This document shows positions 1 through 8,525 of a stretch of DNA of 64,000 nt, piece after piece. A program made the translations under genes and the position numbers. Numbering within the stretch: position 1 is the stretch's first letter; each line of letters begins with the position of its first letter. Source of the DNA: Clostridium massiliamazoniense (GTDB taxonomy: Bacteria; Bacillota; Clostridia; Clostridiales; Clostridiaceae); NCBI RefSeq assembly GCF_001403635.1, contig NZ_LN879468.1, positions 682,001 to 746,000 on the forward strand, given 5' to 3'. Below the pieces are notes generated by a model. It ran no database searches, was not told the DNA's origin, and saw only the letters and a program-made list of their open reading frames with translations.

Positions 1-786
1 ACTTACATCATATTGTGGTGAAAGCTCATTTATATCAAATCCAACTATATTTAAGTCTTTTAAACTTAATATTGCATTTAATAATTCTTTAAATTGAACT
101 CCACCTGGTTCTGGAGTACCTGTTCCTGGAAATACTGATGGATCTAGTACATCTAAATCTATAGTTACATAAACAGGTTTTTCTTTTAACTTATCCACAA
201 TTACATCTAATGTTTCTAAATTAAATTTATTTGTATATACATGATCTTTACCCCAAGCAAATTCTTCCTTATCTCCTGAACGTATACCAAATTGGAATAT
301 TTTATTATCTCCAACTAAATCCCATACTCTATGAAGTACAGTAGCATGTGATAATTTTTGACCTAAATACTCTTCTCTTAAATCTGCATGTGCATCAAAA
401 TGAATAATATGAAGATCTGGATATTTATTCACAACACTTCTTACTGAACCTAAAGTTACAAGATGTTCTCCACCAATCATAGCTGGTATTTTACCATCTT
501 CAACAACTTGCTTTGAAAAATCTTCTATATCTTTTAGTGCTCTTTCTGAACTACCAAATGGTAATTCTAAATCTCCACCATCAAATATTTTGTAATCATA
601 TAAATCTTTATCTTGATATGGACTATAGCTTTCAAGACCAAAAGAATCATTTCTCATAGTTTGACTTGCAAATCTTGTTCCTGGTCTAAATGAAGTAGTT
701 GAGTCAAATGGAGCTCCAAATACAACTATACTTGCTTCATCATATTCAGCTTCACATCCAATAAAAGTACTTACATTTCTATTCAT
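1..786 (-). CDS. speB: Agmatinase (agmatine ureohydrolase), 3' end outside window
   Basis: Agmatinase hydrolyses agmatine to putrescine and urea. The 262 visible codons carry the binuclear manganese motifs of the arginase/agmatinase family: GGEH, HFDAHADLR and DLDVLDPS. The reading frame is open to base 1, so the C-terminus lies outside the window. It starts at an ATG (786) inside the end of speE, an 8-nt overlap, which implies translational coupling. It is the last visible gene of the speD-adc-speE-speB operon and uses the product of the decarboxylase two genes upstream. Family assignment is firm; the choice of agmatinase over other ureohydrolases rests partly on the operon. Confidence 0.93.
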   Translation of the reverse strand, partial: MNRNVSTFIGCEAEYDEASIVVFGAPFDSTTSFRPGTRFASQTMRNDSFGLESYSPYQDKDLYDYKIFDGGDLELPFGSSERALKDIEDFSKQVVEDGKIPAMIGGEHLVTLGSVRSVVNKYPDLHIIHFDAHADLREEYLGQKLSHATVLHRVWDLVGDNKIFQFGIRSGDKEEFAWGKDHVYTNKFNLETLDVIVDKLKEKPVYVTIDLDVLDPSVFPGTGTPEPGGVQFKELLNAILSLKDLNIVGFDINELSPQYDVS

Positions 787-1636
787 TTGCTGCATCCTCT
801 AACATTTTCTTAACGTAGTTTGGTAAAGCAAATGCTCCTTTATGAAGATCTGTGTTATAATATTTAGTTTCTATTCCTAAATCATTCCACTTTTCTATCC
901 CTTCATTATTGATTGGATCATGTTTTTTAGAAGCAAATCCAAATAACCAATGTCCTGATGGGTATGTTGGTATATGTGCTTGGTAAACTCTACAAACAGG
1001 GAATAATTCTCTTATTCTCTTATGAGCTCTTCCCATAGACTTAGCATATGATTCATAATATGGACTTTCATGTTGGTTAACAAGTATTCCTTCTTCAGTT
1101 AAAGCTTTAAAGCAGTTTCCATAGAATTCTTTAGTGAATAGTCCTTCTCCTGGTCCAAATGGGTCAGTTGAATCAACGATTATTAAGTCATATTTATTTT
1201 CTATTGATCTAACAAATTTTAGACCATCTTCAAAGTATAAAGTTACTCTTTCATCATCTAATTGACTTGCTGTTTGTGGTAAATATTCTCTACAAACATC
1301 TACAACTAACTTATCTATTTCAACCATATCTATTTTTTCTATAGATTTGTATCTAGTAAGTTCTCTTACTGTACCACCATCTCCAGCACCAATAACTAAA
1401 ACATTTTTAATATTTGGATTTGTAGCCATAGGAACGTGTACTATCATATCATGATAGATAAACTCATCCTTCTCTGTTACCATCATTAATCCATCTAAAG
1501 TAAAGAATGTACCAAATTCTTTTGATTTAAATACATCTATTGCTTGGAAATCACTTTTTCCGCTATATATTTGTTCATCAACCTTAATTGAGAAACGAAC
1601 ATTATCAGTATGTTCTTCTGTGTACCATAATTCCAT
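779..1636 (-). CDS. speE: Spermidine synthase
   Basis: Transfers the aminopropyl group from decarboxylated S-adenosylmethionine to putrescine, giving spermidine. The protein (285 aa from the chosen start) has the N-terminal beta-strand domain and a Rossmann methyltransferase-like fold with GAGDGG near residue 85 and the DSTDP substrate loop near residue 155. The ATG at 1636 opens MELWYTEEH, like known SpeE proteins. A TTG four codons upstream abuts the AAGGAG sequence and is less likely. It overlaps speB by 8 nt and lies 19 nt downstream of the decarboxylase gene. Confidence 0.95.
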   Translation of the reverse strand: MELWYTEEHTDNVRFSIKVDEQIYSGKSDFQAIDVFKSKEFGTFFTLDGLMMVTEKDEFIYHDMIVHVPMATNPNIKNVLVIGAGDGGTVRELTRYKSIEKIDMVEIDKLVVDVCREYLPQTASQLDDERVTLYFEDGLKFVRSIENKYDLIIVDSTDPFGPGEGLFTKEFYGNCFKALTEEGILVNQHESPYYESYAKSMGRAHKRIRELFPVCRVYQAHIPTYPSGHWLFGFASKKHDPINNEGIEKWNDLGIETKYYNTDLHKGAFALPNYVKKMLEDAANE

Positions 1637-1655
1637 TTTAAACTTCAACTCCTTA

Positions 1656-3107
1656 TTAAATTAAAACTTTTATATAATTTATATCCATGTCCTCTGGACC
1701 TGTAACTGAACTACCCTTTTGCTTTGAGTATTCAATAAACTCTATAGCTTCTGCAGTTATAAGCTCTCCTGGAGCTAATATTGGTATACCTGGAGGATAG
1801 CACATTACTGATTCTCCTGATATTCTTCCCTCTGCATCTTTTAATAATATGCTTTCCTTTTCAGCATAAAATGCTTCTTTTGGAGAAACTTTAACTATAG
1901 GACTTATATATTCATGGTCTATTAAATCCTTTTTATCTCCTGAATGTAATCTTTTGATTTCATTTAATGCAGCAACAAGTCTTTCAATATTAGTGATTCT
2001 ATCACCAACAGAAATAATTGCTAATACATTTCCTACATCACCAAGCTCTAATTGAATTCCATATTCATCTCTTAATAAATCATATACTTCAACACCTGCA
2101 AGACCTACGTTTAAAGTATTAACAATTAGCTTAGTTTTATCAAAAGCAAATACATCATTTTTATTTACTATTTCTTCTGAAAAAGCATAATAACCTTCAA
2201 TTTCGTTTATTTCATTCCTTGCATAGTCTGCCATTTTTATAATATCTTTAACTATATCTTTACCACGAAGTGCTAAATTTCTTCTAGCAATATCTAAAGA
2301 AGATAATAGAAGATAAGAAGCACTTGTACTTTGTGTTAAATTTATTACTGTTCTTATATAATCTGGATTCACTCTATCAGTATTACATAAAAGCATTGAA
2401 CTTTGTGTTAATGATCCACCCGTTTTATGGATACTTACAGCAGCCATATCCGCACCAGCTTTCATAGCTGAAATTGGTAAATCATCACCAAAATAAAAAT
2501 GAGTTCCATGAGCCTCATCTGCAAGAACATACATATTATGTTCCTTAGCTATTTTTACAATTTCCTCTATATCTGAACAAATACCATAATAAGTTGGATT
2601 ATTTATAAAAATCGCCTTAGCATCTGGATTTTCTTTTACAGCTTTTTTAATATCTTCTACAGACATTCCTAAAGATATTCCTAATTCATTATGAATCCCA
2701 GGATTTATATAAACCGGTATAGCTCCTATTAGCACTAGTGCATTTATAGCTGATTTATGAACATTTCTTGGCATTATTATTTTATCGCCTTCCTTACATA
2801 CGCTCATAATCATACTTTGAACCGCAGATGTAGTTCCATTAACCATAAAGAATGCTCTTTTACATCCAAAAGCTTCAGCCGCTAATTCTTCCGCATCTTT
2901 TATTACTGATACTGGATGAAGCAGGTTATCTAAAGGTTTCATTGAATTTACATCTACAGATAAACACTTTTCTCCTAAAAATTCTTGAAGCTCTGGGTTA
3001 CCTCTACCTTGTTTATGTCCTGGAACATCAAAAGGAACTATTCTATTTTTTTTATATTGATTTAAAGCTTCATATATAGGTGCTCTATCTTGTGTAAGCT
3101 TTGCCAT
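1656..3107 (-). CDS. speA: Arginine decarboxylase, short Orn/Lys/Arg fold-I type
   Basis: PLP-dependent decarboxylase of 483 aa, the short form without the N-terminal wing domain, as in Bacillus SpeA. The PLP lysine is K228 in SIHKTGGSLTQSS and DEAH (residues 197-200) supplies the cofactor aspartate. Family members act on arginine, lysine or ornithine. The agmatinase gene in the same operon makes arginine the best-supported substrate, giving agmatine. AAAGGGGTG precedes the ATG at suitable spacing. The gene sits between speD and speE with short gaps, so it is probably co-transcribed with them. Confidence 0.93.
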   Translation of the reverse strand: MAKLTQDRAPIYEALNQYKKNRIVPFDVPGHKQGRGNPELQEFLGEKCLSVDVNSMKPLDNLLHPVSVIKDAEELAAEAFGCKRAFFMVNGTTSAVQSMIMSVCKEGDKIIMPRNVHKSAINALVLIGAIPVYINPGIHNELGISLGMSVEDIKKAVKENPDAKAIFINNPTYYGICSDIEEIVKIAKEHNMYVLADEAHGTHFYFGDDLPISAMKAGADMAAVSIHKTGGSLTQSSMLLCNTDRVNPDYIRTVINLTQSTSASYLLLSSLDIARRNLALRGKDIVKDIIKMADYARNEINEIEGYYAFSEEIVNKNDVFAFDKTKLIVNTLNVGLAGVEVYDLLRDEYGIQLELGDVGNVLAIISVGDRITNIERLVAALNEIKRLHSGDKKDLIDHEYISPIVKVSPKEAFYAEKESILLKDAEGRISGESVMCYPPGIPILAPGELITAEAIEFIEYSKQKGSSVTGPEDMDINYIKVLI

Positions 3108-3137
3108 TATACATACACCCCTTTCAATATATTCTTT

Positions 3138-3944
3138 TTAGTAAAGATTTTTACCAGCATGAATTTCTATCATTTCTTTTGATAGTCTATCTCTTATCTC
3201 CATTCTTTTACTTGGAGTTAATTCATATGGATCTGTATTGAAAAGGTAATTTCCAAGTTCTATTTCCTTTATCATCATCTTTGTATGATAAATGTTAGAT
3301 TGATACACATTTATATCTGTTGCATCATATTTTTTAAGAGTATCCTTATCTATAAAATCTTGTATAGATGTTATATCATGATCAATAAAACATTTTTGCC
3401 CATTTACATCTCTAGTAAATCCTCTAACTCTATAATCTATAGTTATTACATCTGAATCAAAACTACCAATTAAATAATCTAAAGCATTTAATGGGGAAAT
3501 TTGTCCACATGTAGAAACATCTATGTCAACCCTAAAAGAGCTTATATCTTTATTTGGGTGAAATTCTGGATAAGTGTGTACAGTAAGGTGACTCTTATCT
3601 AAGTGACCAGCAACCGTTTCCCTTGTTTTTAAATAAGAAAGGTCTCCTTTATTACAAGAAGAATCTATTAAATTAAAAGGTAATGCTTCCTCTGTTATTA
3701 ATAGATTAACACTAGCACCTTGTGGCTCATAATCTTGCTTTGAAATATTTAATACATGAGCCCCTATCATCTCAGTGACATCACATAGTATTTTTGTTAA
3801 ACGTTCTGAATTATATTGTTCATCTATGTATTTAATATAATCCTGTTTCTCTTTTTCTGTTTTTGCATAACACACATCATAAATATTAAAACTTAAAGTT
3901 TTTGTTAGATTATTAAAGCCATATAGACGAATTTTTTCGTTCAA
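3138..3944 (-). CDS. speD: S-adenosylmethionine decarboxylase proenzyme, E. coli type
   Basis: Makes the aminopropyl donor for spermidine synthesis. The proenzyme cleaves itself before a serine to create a pyruvoyl cofactor; the site is DKSHLTVHTYPE, with serine near residue 118. The N-terminus (IRLYGFNNLTK) and length (268 aa) match the long E. coli-like class rather than the short Bacillus class. I chose the TTG at 3944 because GAGG lies six bases upstream; a GTG at 3956 is possible and would add four residues. It is the first gene of the polyamine operon. Confidence 0.93.
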   Translation of the reverse strand: MNEKIRLYGFNNLTKTLSFNIYDVCYAKTEKEKQDYIKYIDEQYNSERLTKILCDVTEMIGAHVLNISKQDYEPQGASVNLLITEEALPFNLIDSSCNKGDLSYLKTRETVAGHLDKSHLTVHTYPEFHPNKDISSFRVDIDVSTCGQISPLNALDYLIGSFDSDVITIDYRVRGFTRDVNGQKCFIDHDITSIQDFIDKDTLKKYDATDINVYQSNIYHTKMMIKEIELGNYLFNTDPYELTPSKRMEIRDRLSKEMIEIHAGKNLY

Positions 3945-4023
3945 CCCTAACCTCACAACCTTTCGATAAAATTGATTTTAAATTTTTGCAATATCTTTTT
4001 AATTTTCTTTTTGCAATAAATCT

Positions 4024-4029
4024 ATTATA
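4024..4029 (-). promoter_or_regulatory. Candidate -10 box of the polyamine operon
   Basis: Read on the minus strand this is TATAAT, about 80 bases upstream of the speD start, in a very AT-rich gap. The hexamer 17 bases further upstream (TATCCA) matches the -35 consensus poorly, so the call rests on the -10 box and its position. Confidence 0.4.
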
Positions 4030-4136
4030 GACTACTAATTTTAATTTGGATATAGTATTTTTTATAAAAAGTTTATAATATTAAAATTTTAATATCAACC
4101 CCTCTCTTTATTTAGAATTATTAAAAAAATACAAAA

Positions 4137-4170
4137 AAATAATCCATTTTTACCCTTAAACGGATTATTT
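4137..4170 (-). terminator. Hairpin terminator after the Nudix gene
   Basis: AAATAATCC pairs with GGATTATTT across a 16-nt loop. On the minus strand the stem is followed by a T-rich run, and the hairpin lies about 40 bases past the Nudix stop codon. It separates that gene from the polyamine operon. The plus-strand side also ends in T residues, so it may work in both directions. Confidence 0.65.
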
Positions 4171-4208
4171 TTCTATTTTTATATAAAATTTTTAATTTTA
4201 AAATTTAA

Positions 4209-4589
4209 CTATTTGGAATAAAAGAATTCTTTTAAAATATTTTTGTCGACTTCCTTAATTTCATATTTTTCCAATTCTTTTTTATTAATCCACTTTATTT
4301 TTTCGACATTATTGTTACATATAACACGCTCTTTTATAATTCCAGTATAAACCATTAATAATTTTTCATTGATTTCTTCTTCTTTTATTTTTTTTAAATC
4401 AAACACTGTTATTTTCAAATCATCGTTTACAGCCCTATTTGCACATTTTTCATCAGTTTCTCTTGCTTTTAACTCTCCAGATACTAAAGACCATCTTACC
4501 TCTTCTCCTCTCTTAGCCTTTTTTTGAATTATTAATACATTATTAAAGTCATCTTTTATAATAATCTTACATAAATCACCTTTTGCCAT
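4209..4589 (-). CDS. Nudix-fold protein with degenerate Nudix box
   Basis: 126 aa. The N-terminal half reads like a Nudix hydrolase: VLIIQKKAKRGEEVRWSLVSGE, then a Nudix box at residues 38-60. The box keeps G38, E44 and R52, but the catalytic REUXEE helix reads RAVNDD: the first glutamate is alanine and the next two are aspartates, and the late glycine is lysine. Nudix enzymes normally bind magnesium through those glutamates, so this protein may be inactive, altered or a ligand sensor. It is monocistronic, with GGAGG ten bases before ATG and its own terminator. No specific function can be assigned. Confidence 0.75.
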   Translation of the reverse strand: MAKGDLCKIIIKDDFNNVLIIQKKAKRGEEVRWSLVSGELKARETDEKCANRAVNDDLKITVFDLKKIKEEEINEKLLMVYTGIIKERVICNNNVEKIKWINKKELEKYEIKEVDKNILKEFFYSK

Positions 4590-5205
4590 AAATAAAATAC
4601 CTCCATATACACAAATAAAATGTTCAAATAAATTTTAGCTTTTATTACTTTCTGATTAAATTATACTATATAAATTTATCTACACTATTAAAATTACTTT
4701 AATATATTTAAACATTTTCTAAAACTTATAGTTTCTTATTTATTAACAACATCTTATTCAAAGTAAATTTTCATTCAAAAATCAATTCATAATTTGCAAA
4801 ATTATATAAAAAGTTTTATTATATATATTGAATATTAACAAAATTATACTTGATTTTTATGTGATTTTTTATTTAAAATTTATCTCGAGTTTAACCTATA
4901 AATATATAATTATTTCAAATTAATTTAGATATAAAACTTAAGTCAGATAGAATTTTGACTCTAGCTGTATTTTAGCCGAAGTTATCTAAAAAACTGTTTC
5001 CGTTTATCTTAGGCTTATAAAAGACTTAAGTATTACAAAAACTAATGATCAAAAAATAAAATTATTTTATTAAAGATTATAATATCTTTCAATTATATAA
5101 GGTTATATTAACTTCTCTTGATGAATATACAAATACACTCATCAATTAGTAGATAGATAAAATCATAAGTTGTAGATAGATAAAAATAAGTTAAGGAGAA
5201 ATTAA
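4590..5205. other. Intergenic region between divergent genes
   Basis: This 616-bp gap separates the Nudix gene (minus) from the TPR gene (plus). It is very AT-rich and holds one T2 repeat copy (4933-5062). Near 5150-5185 the string TAGATAGATAAAA occurs twice about 20 bases apart, just before the ribosome binding site AAGGAG of the TPR gene. I see no gene in either strand. Confidence 0.6.
4933..5062 (+). repeat. T2 two-hairpin repeat, copy 1
   Basis: Shares with the copies at 8251 and 33081 the string TTTTGACTCTAGCTG, then a GAAGTTATCTAAAAAACTGT segment, a self-complementary centre (TATCTTAGGCTT with AAGACTTAAGTA), and the end ACTAATGATCA. The arms differ from the other copies but remain largely pairable. 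It lies about 145 bases upstream of the TPR gene, in the same orientation. It could be transcribed in that gene's leader; this is inference. Confidence 0.75.
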
Positions 5206-6558
5206 ATGGATATTTCTAATAAAAAATTAAAAAAAGCCTATACATTTTACCAAACTGGAAGACTTAAAGAGGCACTAAGTCTCTGTGAGAAAATACTAGA
5301 AAAAGAAAGCTGTGATGAAGATGCTTTAGAATTAGAAGGAAAAATTCTTAAAGACCTTGGAAGATTAGAAGAAGCTATTATCACTTGGAAAATCAATGCA
5401 GAATATAACGATAATGAAGACGCTAAAAATAGCTTAGCTTCTGTTGATGAAGAGAAAAAGCAACATACTTTAAGTTATGAAAACTTAAGCCAACTTATAA
5501 GTGAAGCTGCAAATAACGATAATAACGATATTCAAAACAACTTCATAGATTCACCAAAAGTAGAGGTAGAAGTAGAAATAAGTAGTACTACTAGAGTTAA
5601 AGAAGAAGTTGAGACTCCTACTGTAGATGAAAAAGTTGAGGAACCTAAAGTTGAAAAAGTAAAAGATAACAGTGCTGAAATAAAAGTTACTTCAACATCT
5701 AAAAAAGTTACCGATTCTAATAAAAATAAAAATTTAAACTCTAAAACAACAACTGTAGAAAAAACAAATTCAAAACCTATAGAAGAATTTAATCCTCAAA
5801 ATTATGGGACTGCCACTAAAAAATCATCAAAAAAATTACTTTACAGTACTGCTGGAGTTATTATTATCATAATTGCTATTATAGCAGCAATTTATGCTTC
5901 AACTAGTGCTAATCATAAAAAAAGCACTACTCCACAGGTAGAAAATTCACAAAGTAAAGAAACACCAAAAACAGATACTACTAATAAAACTCCTGCACCT
6001 GAAGTTGCTAAACCAGCTCAACTTACAGATGAACAAGGACAAGCTCTTATTAATGAACTTACTACATTAGCTGAATCTAATTCTATTGATGGTGTAAATA
6101 AGTTACTTCAAGAAAATCCTATTAGCGTAATTCCTGAAAAATATGTCAGTGATTATAATAATGCGGTAGGATTTATGGAAACTCAAGGAGTTAACTATTA
6201 CTATGAAAAAGAAATATCAGCTTATAATAATAAAAATTATCAAGAAGTTATAAATTACTTTAATTCAGCTAAACCTTACTATAAAAACTTTAAAGCAGCT
6301 CCTACTATGTTATTCTATGCTGCATCTAGCTATAGTGCATTAAACCAAAAAGAAAATGCTATGAATGCATATAAGGAGTATTTAAAAGAATTCCCTAATT
6401 CAGAATATTATACTCAGGAATGTTTATATAACTTAGCTATGTATTATAATCAAACTAATGACTTAACACAAGCTAAACAATATGCTTCTGAATTAGCTAA
6501 TAAATTCCCAACTTCAATGTATAACAATACTAACATAGAAAATATTTTAAAAAAATAA
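5206..6558 (+). CDS. Membrane-anchored TPR protein
   Basis: 450 aa. An N-terminal pair of TPR-like helices (about residues 5-75, AYTFYQTGRLKEALSLCEKI) is followed by a low-complexity E/K/T-rich linker. A single membrane helix lies at about 211-231 (AGVIIIIIAIIAAIYAS). The outer part is a second Thr/Pro/Lys linker and a C-terminal TPR block of BamD-like repeats. By the positive-inside rule the N-terminal part is cytoplasmic and the C-terminal part lies outside. Such proteins often act as scaffolds, but I cannot name a partner. AAGGAG precedes the ATG; a T1 repeat hairpin follows the stop. Confidence 0.85.
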   Translation: MDISNKKLKKAYTFYQTGRLKEALSLCEKILEKESCDEDALELEGKILKDLGRLEEAIITWKINAEYNDNEDAKNSLASVDEEKKQHTLSYENLSQLISEAANNDNNDIQNNFIDSPKVEVEVEISSTTRVKEEVETPTVDEKVEEPKVEKVKDNSAEIKVTSTSKKVTDSNKNKNLNSKTTTVEKTNSKPIEEFNPQNYGTATKKSSKKLLYSTAGVIIIIIAIIAAIYASTSANHKKSTTPQVENSQSKETPKTDTTNKTPAPEVAKPAQLTDEQGQALINELTTLAESNSIDGVNKLLQENPISVIPEKYVSDYNNAVGFMETQGVNYYYEKEISAYNNKNYQEVINYFNSAKPYYKNFKAAPTMLFYAASSYSALNQKENAMNAYKEYLKEFPNSEYYTQECLYNLAMYYNQTNDLTQAKQYASELANKFPTSMYNNTNIENILKK

Positions 6559-6584
6559 AATATAATTTTAAAACAATAAAGGAT

Positions 6585-6809
6585 GAGGATGTATCAAATT
6601 ACAGATACATCCTCTCTGCCTTTTATCTAGCTATATAGGTTCATCATTTGTGACCACTTACTTACGTAAAGAAGCTCTAATATTTTTTCTACAATAGTTT
6701 CTAGTGCTAGTTCAATGGTCACAGCATTTTGTACCTATATAGCTATCTCGGCAAATGAAAAAATATATTTATAAAAGTAATATAAATTAAGTGATTGTTT
6801 GATACAACC
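6585..6809 (+). repeat. T1 terminator-type repeat, copy A, with nested M element
   Basis: Starts 26 bases past the TPR stop codon. GAGGATGTATC (6585-6595) pairs perfectly with GATACATCCTC (6604-6614), followed by CTGCCTTTTATCT. The element continues to a terminal TTTGATACAACC near 6809, an imperfect third copy of the arm. An M element (6628-6745) interrupts it, so this copy is longer than copies B and H. It probably terminates the TPR gene. Confidence 0.85.
6628..6745. mobile_element. M element (MITE-like palindrome) inserted in T1 copy A
   Basis: Ends are inverted repeats: TAGCTATATAGGT on the left and ACCTATATAGCTA on the right, extending inward as imperfect repeats through GTGACCA and TGGTCAC. 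It contains no coding sequence. T1 copies B and H have the uninterrupted TATATAGCTATC sequence at this point, so they serve as empty sites. CTATATAG occurs on both sides of the insert, consistent with a target duplication, though the palindromic target makes the exact edges ambiguous. Confidence 0.8.
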
Positions 6810-6850
6810 CAGTCCTTTTATTTAATCATATAATCTTATTAATTTTTACT

Positions 6851-8131
6851 TTATTTAAATATCTTATTAAGTACTAAATTAAGAATCACTCCTACTAATG
6901 CAGCTAAGCTTAACCCTGATAAAGATACATTAGTTGTTATTTGTATTCCTATTGGTGCACTCATAAACACTCCTGAAAGTCCAACAAATAGTATTGCCCC
7001 CATAACTATTATATTTTTCACATTAAATTTGATATTTTCATTCTTTATAGTTTTTACTCCAACTATCGCAATCATAGAAAATAATATTAAACTTATTCCA
7101 CCCATTACTGGTGAGGGAATGGATTTAACTATTGCACCAAATTTTCCAATGAAACTAAGCATTATTGCAAATACTGCTGTTATTCTAAGCAATGAAGGAT
7201 CATAATTTTTTGTTATTGCTAAAACTCCAGTATTTTCACCATAAGTTGTATTAGCTGGACCACCAATAAATGCTGAGGCCATAGTTGCAAGACCATCTCC
7301 TAATAAAGTTCTATTTAATCCTGGATCTTCTATAAAGTTTTTACCAACAACTTGTCCATTTGTTGTTATATCTCCTATATGTTCCATAAAAACTGCTAAA
7401 ACTACTGGAACTATTACCATTATAGCTCCACTATCAAATTTAGGTAATGTAAAATGTGGAATTGATAGTACTGTAGCATTTTTTATGGTCATCAAATCAA
7501 CTTGCCCTAATAATAAACTTAATAGATATCCTACAAATACTGCTAATATAATTGATATTTGTGAAAGGAATCCCTTAGAAAATTTTCTAATTCCTAGAGC
7601 TGTTATTAAAGTTACTAATGATAAACTAACTGCTATAATAGCACTTTTATCTCCACTAACTAAAGATTTAACCCCTGCCATATCTAAAGCTGTTGGTACT
7701 AAGTTAAGACCTATTACTATAATCATTGGTCCAACTACCTGTGCTGGTAAAATATCCTTTATTTTTTTCACTCCAATTTTTTTAATAAACAAAGAAACTA
7801 TTACATAGATTATACCTGCTATAAAGATTCCGCCTTGAGCATATCTCAAATCTCCATAGCTTGCTGCAACTACAGATATAACTGGTATAAATGCAAAAGA
7901 AGAACCTAAAAATACAGGAACCTTTCCCTTTGTACAAAAATGAAATATTAGTGTTCCAAGCCCAGCAGCAAATAATGCTACTGATATATCAAGACCTGTT
8001 AAAATTGGTACTAATACAGTGGAGCCAAACATAGCTATAAGATGTTGAAATGCTAAAACTCCTCTAATTACTTTTTCCTTAACACTCTTCTGTCCTAAAG
8101 ATTTCACTTTCATTTCTTTAATTTCTTGCAT
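6851..8131 (-). CDS. uraA: Uracil permease, NCS2 family
   Basis: 426 aa, about 12-14 hydrophobic segments, with NCS2/UraA features: AFQHLIAMFGSTVLVPILTG near the N-terminus, and GENTGVLAITKNYDPS and SPVMGGIS towards the C-terminus. It would import uracil by proton symport. The specificity is supported by a PyrR-binding loop in the leader (8188-8201), which also points to repression when pyrimidines are plentiful. The start has GGGGGA seven bases before ATG. Xanthine and uric acid carriers belong to the same superfamily but would not be expected behind a PyrR site. Confidence 0.93.
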   Translation of the reverse strand: MQEIKEMKVKSLGQKSVKEKVIRGVLAFQHLIAMFGSTVLVPILTGLDISVALFAAGLGTLIFHFCTKGKVPVFLGSSFAFIPVISVVAASYGDLRYAQGGIFIAGIIYVIVSLFIKKIGVKKIKDILPAQVVGPMIIVIGLNLVPTALDMAGVKSLVSGDKSAIIAVSLSLVTLITALGIRKFSKGFLSQISIILAVFVGYLLSLLLGQVDLMTIKNATVLSIPHFTLPKFDSGAIMVIVPVVLAVFMEHIGDITTNGQVVGKNFIEDPGLNRTLLGDGLATMASAFIGGPANTTYGENTGVLAITKNYDPSLLRITAVFAIMLSFIGKFGAIVKSIPSPVMGGISLILFSMIAIVGVKTIKNENIKFNVKNIIVMGAILFVGLSGVFMSAPIGIQITTNVSLSGLSLAALVGVILNLVLNKIFK

Positions 8132-8153
8132 AAAAAAATCCCCCTATATTATA

Positions 8154-8222
8154 AGACTTTAAGGAGAACCTAAATCCTCCTTTTTGTAACCTCACTGGAT
8201 TACATTAAAAAGGTGAAAGTCT
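8154..8222 (-). promoter_or_regulatory. PyrR-binding attenuation leader of uraA
   Basis: On the minus strand the loop AATCCAGTGAGGTT (8201-8188) fits the PyrR RNA-binding consensus ARUCCNGNGAGGYU at every position. It caps a stem in which CCTTTTT and GTAA pair with TTAC and AAAAAGG (8213-8179). AGACTTT upstream can pair with AAAGTCT downstream (8222-8216 with 8160-8154), enclosing the whole structure. A second hairpin, AAGGAG with CTCCTT, lies just downstream. No T-run clearly follows it, so the control may be transcriptional or translational. Confidence 0.85.
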
Positions 8223-8250
8223 CTTAAAGATCACTTACTTCTAGAAGGTT

Positions 8251-8391
8251 TATAAACTAAGACTTAATCTACATAGAGTTTTGATTCTAGCTGAATTAAA
8301 TCAAAGTTATCTAAGAACCTGTGTCTGTTTAACTCCAGCTTATAGAAGCTTTAGTTTTACAGACACTAGTCATCAGATAAAAAATATTTAT
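8251..8391 (+). repeat. T2 two-hairpin repeat, copy 2
   Basis: Typical copy: AAACTAAGACTTAAT, then a small hairpin (TTTGATT with AATCAAA), then a larger one whose base is TGTGTCTGT with ACAGACACTA and whose top pairs CAGCTT with AAGCTT. It ends in TAGTCATCAGATAAA. It abuts the PyrR leader of uraA, so the uraA promoter must lie inside or beyond it. Confidence 0.8.
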
Positions 8392-8525
8392 TTCTATTTA
8401 AAATTAATATTTTCTTATAAGCCTCACAGGACCTATTTAAAGAACTTTCCATTTCTTTATTGAATTATAACATTAGTTAAAATAGCTGTATATAAATTTC
8501 TTGTTAACTTTTTATAAACTATCAC

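Noticed and set aside
8281-8463. A 60-codon plus-strand frame upstream of uraA
   Set aside because: It lies mainly inside a T2 repeat copy and begins without a ribosome binding site.
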